Assembly: GCA_934511335.1 (NCBI GenBank)
Contig: CAKSWL010000103.1
Location: forward strand, 1 to 7,124
Source of the DNA: an uncultured Cloacibacillus sp.
GTDB taxonomy: Bacteria; Synergistota; Synergistia; Synergistales; Synergistaceae
Length of the DNA stretch: 7,124 nucleotides
Direction of reading: 5' to 3'
Notes under the pieces: generated by a model
What the model saw: the letters and a program-made list of their open reading frames with translations, nothing else
Told to the model about the DNA's origin: nothing
Databases searched by the model: none
Position numbers and translations under genes: made by a program
Shown: positions 5,494-7,124 of the stretch, piece by piece
Layout of the letters: each line of letters begins with the position of its first letter
How positions within the stretch are numbered: the stretch's first letter is position 1

Positions 5494-6713
5494 TGTCCTT
5501 CATATACGGCCGCCCCGACTGCTACGGGCGGCGGATATACGCGGGCAAAAGCTACGTCGGCACGAAAAACGTCGTCGTACTGCCGGAGATAGAGGGGCAC
5601 GTCGCAGTCGACTTCTACAACGAACAGGGCGTGAAAACGCACTCGCTCACCTCCGATATGAAAGAGAGCCCGCTGCTCAAGCTGGAATTCGAGAACAATG
5701 AAAACGGCTGCGCGGGTTTCACTCTGGAACTGGCGCGAGGACACGGCATAGACATAACGCTTGGGCAGAGGATAGACATCCGCCTGCTGGGCGGTACTGC
5801 CCCCTGGTACAGCGGATACGTCCAGACCATGCCGATGCGCGCGCTGGATACGGAAAAAGCTCAGACCTACGCGGGATATGGCTGCTTCGCGCGCCTTGGA
5901 CACATCATCGTCAACAAACTTTACGAAGAGACGGAAATCGCGAAAATCGCCGAGGACGTGATCCAGCGGTATGTCGAAGGCAACGGCGCGACTTACAACG
6001 GCTCTAAGCTTTACTTCACCGGCTACACAGCGACGAAGGTCAACTTCGCGCACGCGACGGCCAAAGACGCGCTGCAGCAGCTGTCGGAGTTCGCCGTCAA
6101 CTATGTCTGGGGCGTGGACGAATATCGCGAAGTCTTCTTCAAGCCCCGCCGCGACGAAGTGAACGACTACATGCGCCTCTGGGTGGGCGAGCATGTCGAA
6201 AGCGTTGAGACGGAAGAGGATATAGAGAGCGTGGAAAACGAAATCCATGTAGAGGGCAACATCGAAACGACGGACGAAGAGGGGAACATAACCACGACCA
6301 AAGGGATATTGGCCGTCTGCCGGGACAACGCGAGCATAAGGCGGTACGGGCTGCGCGCCGCGGTAAAGACGCTCCCCTCGGCGCTCAAAGCGGAAGATGC
6401 CAGACAGTGGGGCGAAAGTGAACTCGCACAAAGCAAAGACCCTGGGCGCAGCGTGTCGCTCGGCGGCATCCACCCCGATATAATAAGGCGGCGGATAACG
6501 CCTGACGGGCTCGCGAGCATCACGAGCGAAGACGGGGCGGACGCAGAAGTCTTTCCGATATCCTCTGTCAAATATATCTGCTCCAAGTCCGGCATCTCCA
6601 TGGAGATAGTGCTGGGCGAATATAAGGCCGGATTTGAACAGTCCATTCTAAAAATGAAGCGCGACATCATCAATGCCGAACTGCTCTCACGGGCAGGCGA
6701 AACAGGCGGATAA
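5493..6713 (+). CDS. Tail hub / tail-associated protein (gp27-like, Tal-type core)
   Basis: This protein is likely the trimeric hub closing the tail tube below the Dit ring. The frame is open back to 4779, but the real start is ATG 5493: it overlaps the Dit stop as TGATG and has GGAGG about 8 nt upstream, giving 406 aa. The N-terminal half is beta-rich and has the pattern of baseplate hub proteins (GFTLELARGHGIDITLGQRIDIRL, then APWYSGYVQTM at about 100-115). Next comes a mixed domain (NFAHATAKDALQQLSEFAVNY, then WGVDEYREVFFKPR). An acidic linker lies at about 233-265 (VETEEDIESVENEIHVEG), and a final domain ends in a helix (FEQSILKMKRDIINAELLSR). No peptidase or lysozyme extension is present, so this is a compact hub and not a long Tal with an enzyme domain. 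The assignment rests on position and fold-like pattern, not on a tested match. Confidence 0.6.
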   Translation: MSFIYGRPDCYGRRIYAGKSYVGTKNVVVLPEIEGHVAVDFYNEQGVKTHSLTSDMKESPLLKLEFENNENGCAGFTLELARGHGIDITLGQRIDIRLLGGTAPWYSGYVQTMPMRALDTEKAQTYAGYGCFARLGHIIVNKLYEETEIAKIAEDVIQRYVEGNGATYNGSKLYFTGYTATKVNFAHATAKDALQQLSEFAVNYVWGVDEYREVFFKPRRDEVNDYMRLWVGEHVESVETEEDIESVENEIHVEGNIETTDEEGNITTTKGILAVCRDNASIRRYGLRAAVKTLPSALKAEDARQWGESELAQSKDPGRSVSLGGIHPDIIRRRITPDGLASITSEDGADAEVFPISSVKYICSKSGISMEIVLGEYKAGFEQSILKMKRDIINAELLSRAGETGG

Positions 6714-6719
6714 GGAGGT
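6711..6719 (+). promoter_or_regulatory. Perfect Shine-Dalgarno sequence fixing a GTG start
   Basis: TAAGGAGGT is fully complementary to the 3' end of 16S rRNA. It begins with the stop codon of the upstream hub gene and lies 7 nt before GTG 6727, which decides the start of the last gene. It is the strongest ribosome binding site in the tail operon portion of the window and may offset the weaker GTG start. Confidence 0.8.
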
Positions 6720-6726
6720 CGATATA

Positions 6727-7124
6727 GTGGGTGCGATAAACTACAGGCTCAACCCGTTCACCGGCGCGATGAACGCGGTGCTGATAACCAACGAAGAACA
6801 CATAATCCCATCTGTCTCGCCGTACTGGGTGCGGCTAAACGAAGTTCCGCTAAAGGAGTCGCCTTCGTCGATGAAGGTATACCTTTTCGCCGGCAGCTCG
6901 TTCGTGCAGATGAGCGAAGTCGCGGCGCAGCCCGCCAGCGGCCAGTTTTGGCCGGACTATTCTGCGGCGCCTGGCGGCGATACGGAATGGAACACCGGCT
7001 TGCTGCTCTTTTCTTCCGCTCAGGCCGGCATGAGGATCCGCGTCAACTACAAAGGCACGGGAATGCTGGTAGCCGCGGAAAGCGAGGAAAAAATGCACGG
7101 CGTCGCGCGCTTTGACACTCCTGG
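6727..7124 (+). CDS. Tail-tip protein of unknown function, 5' part (runs off the window)
   Basis: This frame has no stop before the window end, with 132 complete codons visible. The start is GTG 6727, giving MGAINYRLNPFTGAMNAVLI. It is fixed by a perfect TAAGGAGGT ribosome binding site at 6711-6719, which uses the stop codon of the hub gene, with a 7-nt gap. The visible part is beta-rich, with aromatic and Gly residues (VSPYWVRLNEVPLKESPSSM, KVYLFAGSSFVQMSEV, ending RIRVNYKGTGMLVAAESEEK). The RVNYKGTG type of ending recalls short domains at the start of tail fibre or upper baseplate proteins. No family is recognised with confidence. By position directly after the hub it is probably a tail-tip or receptor-binding accessory protein. 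Codon use matches the neighbouring tail genes, and it belongs to the same transcript. Confidence 0.7.
   Translation, partial: MGAINYRLNPFTGAMNAVLITNEEHIIPSVSPYWVRLNEVPLKESPSSMKVYLFAGSSFVQMSEVAAQPASGQFWPDYSAAPGGDTEWNTGLLLFSSAQAGMRIRVNYKGTGMLVAAESEEKMHGVARFDTP

Noticed and set aside
5472..6473. 333-aa open frame on the minus strand inside the hub gene, with similar long minus-strand frames at 2714-3388 and 3574-4380
   Set aside because: High-GC coding strands create long antisense frames. These have compositions rich in Arg, Pro and Ala or Val, no ribosome binding sites, and lie wholly within well-supported tail genes.
1..7124. CRISPR array, tRNA genes, rRNA, insertion sequence or attachment site
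   Set aside because: No regularly spaced repeats, no tRNA-like cloverleaf, no transposase frame and no terminal inverted repeats were seen on either strand.

Overview
The window is a piece of a prophage, or of a phage genome, covering the tail module of a siphovirus (long, flexible, non-contractile tail). On the plus strand, from about 731 to the right edge, tightly packed and often overlapping genes encode in order: a tail assembly chaperone made as a short form and a frameshifted long form, the tape measure protein, a distal tail (Dit-like) protein, a tail hub (Tal/gp27-like) protein, and the start of a further tail-tip gene cut by the window end. The order chaperone - tape measure - Dit - hub is the layout of siphophages with a Dit/Tal tail tip, not of lambda (M-L-K-I-J). 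No tail sheath gene is visible.

The left 690 bases hold a complete type II toxin-antitoxin pair, hicA-hicB, on the opposite strand. It has its own sigma70-type promoter, a repeat inside that promoter that is a good candidate for the HicB operator, and a strong hairpin whose loop is the hicA stop codon. It therefore reads as an independent accessory cassette placed just upstream of the tail chaperone gene. The tail tube gene usually found there is not in the window and may lie to the left of the cassette.

The best new-looking piece of biology is the recoding signal in the chaperone gene: an A_AAA_AAC heptamer in the correct phase, followed 4 nt later by an 8-bp GC-rich stem. The -1 frame is open from there to the start of the tape measure gene. 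This predicts a 122-aa chaperone and a 246-aa fusion, equivalent in role to lambda gpG and gpGT.

The host cannot be named from the sequence with certainty. Moderate-to-high GC (about 43-50% in hand-counted lines on the left, 55-70% on the right), strong GGAGG ribosome binding sites, frequent ATA isoleucine codons despite the GC content, and a Dit/Tal-type tail tip would suit a Synergistota or Bacillota (for example Negativicutes) gut-type anaerobe; this is an inference. The left-to-right rise in GC within the tape measure gene may record mosaic assembly. I recognise no wholly new system here. The parts are known families, and the interest lies in their arrangement and regulatory signals.
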